Assembly: GCA_005893185.1 (NCBI GenBank)
Contig: VBOS01000058.1
Span: 1-8,810, forward strand
Direction of reading: 5' to 3'
Origin: Candidatus Eiseniibacteriota bacterium
Lineage (GTDB): Bacteria > Eisenbacteria > RBG-16-71-46
DNA: 8,810 nt
Positions 7,313 to 8,810 of this stretch are shown one piece after another. The notes beneath the pieces are model-generated. The model was given only the letters and a program-made list of their open reading frames with translations, was not told the DNA's origin and searched no databases. The translations under genes were made by a program, and so were the position numbers. Each line of letters starts with the position of its first letter. The stretch's first letter is position 1.

Positions 7313-8200
7313 TCAGGTCTCCAGCTCCTCCAGCGTCCGCGGCCAGTCGTCGTGCATGAGCCGCGAGAGCGAGCGGTCGGCGAGCAAGCGGCCTGCGGTC
7401 TGGCAGCGCGCGCAGTAGTTGGTCTCGTTCTCGGCGTAGACGATGCGCTGGACCGGCGCCCCGCAGTCGGGACACGGCTGCCTGTAGCGCCCGTGCACCG
7501 CCATGCCTTCTCGGAACGCCGTGACCTTCTCGGGGAAGGAATCGCCGGCCTCGCGCCGCAGTCGGTCGAGCCACAGCGTGAGCGTCTCGCGTGTGGCGCG
7601 CCACAGGCGCTCGATCTCGCCCTCATCGAGCTTGCGCGTGAGCTGGAGCGGCGAGAGCCGGGCGCGGTGGAGGATCTCGTCGGAGTAGGCGTTCCCAATG
7701 CCGCTCATGATCCGCGGATCGGTGAGCGCGCGCTTGAGCGTGTGATTCTCCCGCAACAGTGCTACGCGGAATGCGTCGAGCGGCGCATCGAGCGGCTCGA
7801 GCCCGCCGGGGTCGAGCGCTCGCAGCGCCGCCTCGCCAACGACGACGTCGAGCGAGGCGCGCTTCCTCGAACCGGCCTCTGTGAGAACGAGCGTCCCAGC
7901 CGTGAAGTCGAACGCCGCGAGCCCCAGTCGCGCCGGGATCTTCGCCCCTGGCTCGCGCCATTGGAAGCGACCGGCGATCATGAGGTGGAAGACGAGGAAG
8001 AGATCGCCCTCGAGCGCGAGCGCGATGCGCTTGCCGATCCGCCGCACGCCGCGCACCGGGCGGCCCTCTGCGCTCGCGAGCGGCGGCTCGACGGTGCGCA
8101 TGAGGTTGGGGCTCACGACGCGGGCACGCATCAGCGTCGCGCCGATGAGCCGCGCCGAGAGGTGCTCGACGTAGAGCGTGACGTCCGGCAACTCGGGCAT
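7313..8200 (-). CDS. Fpg/Nei-family DNA glycosylase (formamidopyrimidine-DNA glycosylase-like)
   Basis: This is a base-excision repair glycosylase with AP-lyase activity, expected to remove oxidised bases from DNA in the cytoplasm. The start is set at the ATG at 8200, not the GTG at 8218, because the catalytic residue is the proline exposed after the initiator Met: the protein opens MPELPDV with Pro2 and Glu3. Lys57 in RIGKRIAL is the conserved beta-hairpin lysine. A helix-two-turn-helix region lies around 161-186 (DPRIMSGIGNAYSDEIL, with Asn170). The zinc finger has Cys243, Cys246, Cys263 and Cys266. Three features depart from E. coli MutM. The DPRRFG loop is replaced by GSRKRA near 110-115, so the intercalating Phe is missing. 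The zinc-finger Arg before the third Cys is replaced (ENETNYC). About 29 residues follow the last Cys, including DRSLSRLMHDDWPRTLEELE. Substrate preference may therefore differ from 8-oxoguanine. No Shine-Dalgarno sequence is visible. Confidence 0.93.
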   Translation of the reverse strand: MPELPDVTLYVEHLSARLIGATLMRARVVSPNLMRTVEPPLASAEGRPVRGVRRIGKRIALALEGDLFLVFHLMIAGRFQWREPGAKIPARLGLAAFDFTAGTLVLTEAGSRKRASLDVVVGEAALRALDPGGLEPLDAPLDAFRVALLRENHTLKRALTDPRIMSGIGNAYSDEILHRARLSPLQLTRKLDEGEIERLWRATRETLTLWLDRLRREAGDSFPEKVTAFREGMAVHGRYRQPCPDCGAPVQRIVYAENETNYCARCQTAGRLLADRSLSRLMHDDWPRTLEELET

Positions 8201-8270
8201 GGCGGCACGATAGCGCACGGCGGCGCGCGGAGCGTTGCATCCACACGCCGCTTGGGGCGGCGAAACCCGC

Positions 8271-8276
8271 TACACT
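8271..8276 (+). promoter_or_regulatory. Possible -10 element for the SPFH gene
   Basis: TACACT matches the TATAAT consensus at four of six positions and lies about 45 bases before the ATG at 8321. It stands out in the 120-base divergent gap, which otherwise contains little A or T. No good -35 sits at the right distance: TTGGGG at 8252 is only 13 bases away and TTGCAT at 8235 is 30 bases away. Confidence 0.25.
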
Positions 8277-8320
8277 GACCCCTCCACGTTTCTCAAGCCA
8301 CGCGAAGGAAAGGAGGCCTC

Positions 8321-8810
8321 ATGTCGGCGCGAGTGTTTCGAATGGGCGGCGGAGACTCCGCGGGCACGGGCGGAGTACGCTTCGCCGTGATCGCGGTCGT
8401 GCTCCTGGTGGTGTTCCTGCTCACGAATCCCCTCAAGGTGATCCCGGCCGGGCACGTCGGGGTCAAGGATTTCTTCGGCATCGTCTCGAAGAACGTGCTG
8501 CCCCCCGGCGTGCATCTCGTCTTTCCGATGACGCGGGTGGTGCGGATGAGCACCCAGACCCAGCAGGTCAAGGAGGCCGCCGAGGTACCATCGCAGGAGG
8601 GGCTCACCATGGACCTCGAGGCGTCCCTCCTCTATCGCCTCGACCCCGACAAGGCGGCCGAGATCTATCGCACGGTCGGAAGGGACTATGAGGGCACGGT
8701 CGTGGAGCCGCAGATCCGTTCCGCGATCCGCGAGATCACAGCCAGCTACGACGCGAAGGCGCTCTACTCGTCGGAACGCGAGAAGATCGCGCAGGAGATC
8801 TCGGATCAGT
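8321..8810 (+). CDS. Band-7/SPFH (prohibitin-like) membrane protein, 3'-partial
   Basis: This is a membrane-anchored SPFH-domain protein of the prohibitin type. Such proteins form large ring or cage assemblies on membranes and often influence membrane proteases. The ATG at 8321 follows a strong AGGAGG (8311-8316) by four bases. The 163 visible residues begin with a glycine-rich N-terminus and one hydrophobic segment at about 20-35 (VRFAVIAVVLLVVFLL). The SPFH domain follows, recognisable from VIPAGHVGVKDFFGIV, LPPGVHLVFP, the segment around LEASLLYRLDPDKAAEIYR, and VVEPQIRSAIREITASYDA. The sequence ends at SEREKIAQEISDQ, the beginning of the long helical region, so roughly the C-terminal half lies outside the window. 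The gene is divergent from the glycosylase gene across 120 bases. Whether an NfeD-like partner follows cannot be seen. Confidence 0.93.
   Translation, partial: MSARVFRMGGGDSAGTGGVRFAVIAVVLLVVFLLTNPLKVIPAGHVGVKDFFGIVSKNVLPPGVHLVFPMTRVVRMSTQTQQVKEAAEVPSQEGLTMDLEASLLYRLDPDKAAEIYRTVGRDYEGTVVEPQIRSAIREITASYDAKALYSSEREKIAQEISDQ

Noticed and set aside
8198..8218. GTG at 8218 as the glycosylase start
   Set aside because: Starting there would bury the catalytic proline behind six extra residues (MRYRAA). The family requires Pro directly after the initiator Met.
7142..8278. 378-residue open frame on the plus strand
   Set aside because: It is antisense to the glycosylase gene, which has Pro2, H2TH and zinc-finger motifs. 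The plus-strand product is Arg/Glu-rich and shows no domain.

Overview
The window is high-GC bacterial DNA holding ordinary chromosomal genes, with two damaged secreted-protein genes in the middle. I see no phage, transposase, CRISPR array, tRNA or rRNA, and no convincing new multi-gene system. One gene has three features: an exported tricorn-type protease, a large secreted Asp-box beta-propeller protein, and the debris of a C-terminal SYPNP/LYDVAGREV sorting-type domain. Together these suggest a Gram-negative member of the FCB superphylum. A high-GC lineage such as Candidatus Eisenbacteria or a relative would fit, but this is inferred from gene style and not proven.

Layout from left to right. 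Bases 1-1173 (+) are the 3' part of a thiolase (acetyl-CoA acyltransferase) gene that begins just outside the window. It converges, with a 25-base gap, on a 1113-residue exported tricorn-like S41 protease (1199-4540, -). Bases 4541-4897 are a divergent intergenic region. It contains the minus-strand, frameshifted relict of another secreted repeat protein (about 4699-4831), plus the start signals of the next gene. Bases 4898-7120 (+) encode a secreted sortilin-like/BNR beta-propeller protein. Its reading frame breaks near 7003-7014, and its C-terminal sorting-type domain survives in another frame to a stop at 7265. It converges on an Fpg/Nei-family DNA glycosylase gene (7313-8200, -). After a 120-base divergent intergenic region comes the start of a band-7/SPFH (prohibitin-like) membrane protein gene (8321 to beyond the window end, +).

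The genes look like independent transcription units. Orientation alternates (+, -, +, -, +) and no two neighbours form an operon. Functionally they cover acyl-CoA metabolism, periplasmic peptide degradation, an extracellular propeller protein, base-excision repair and membrane organisation. Long open frames lie opposite the protease, propeller and glycosylase genes. They are GC-driven shadows, except for the short relict noted above.
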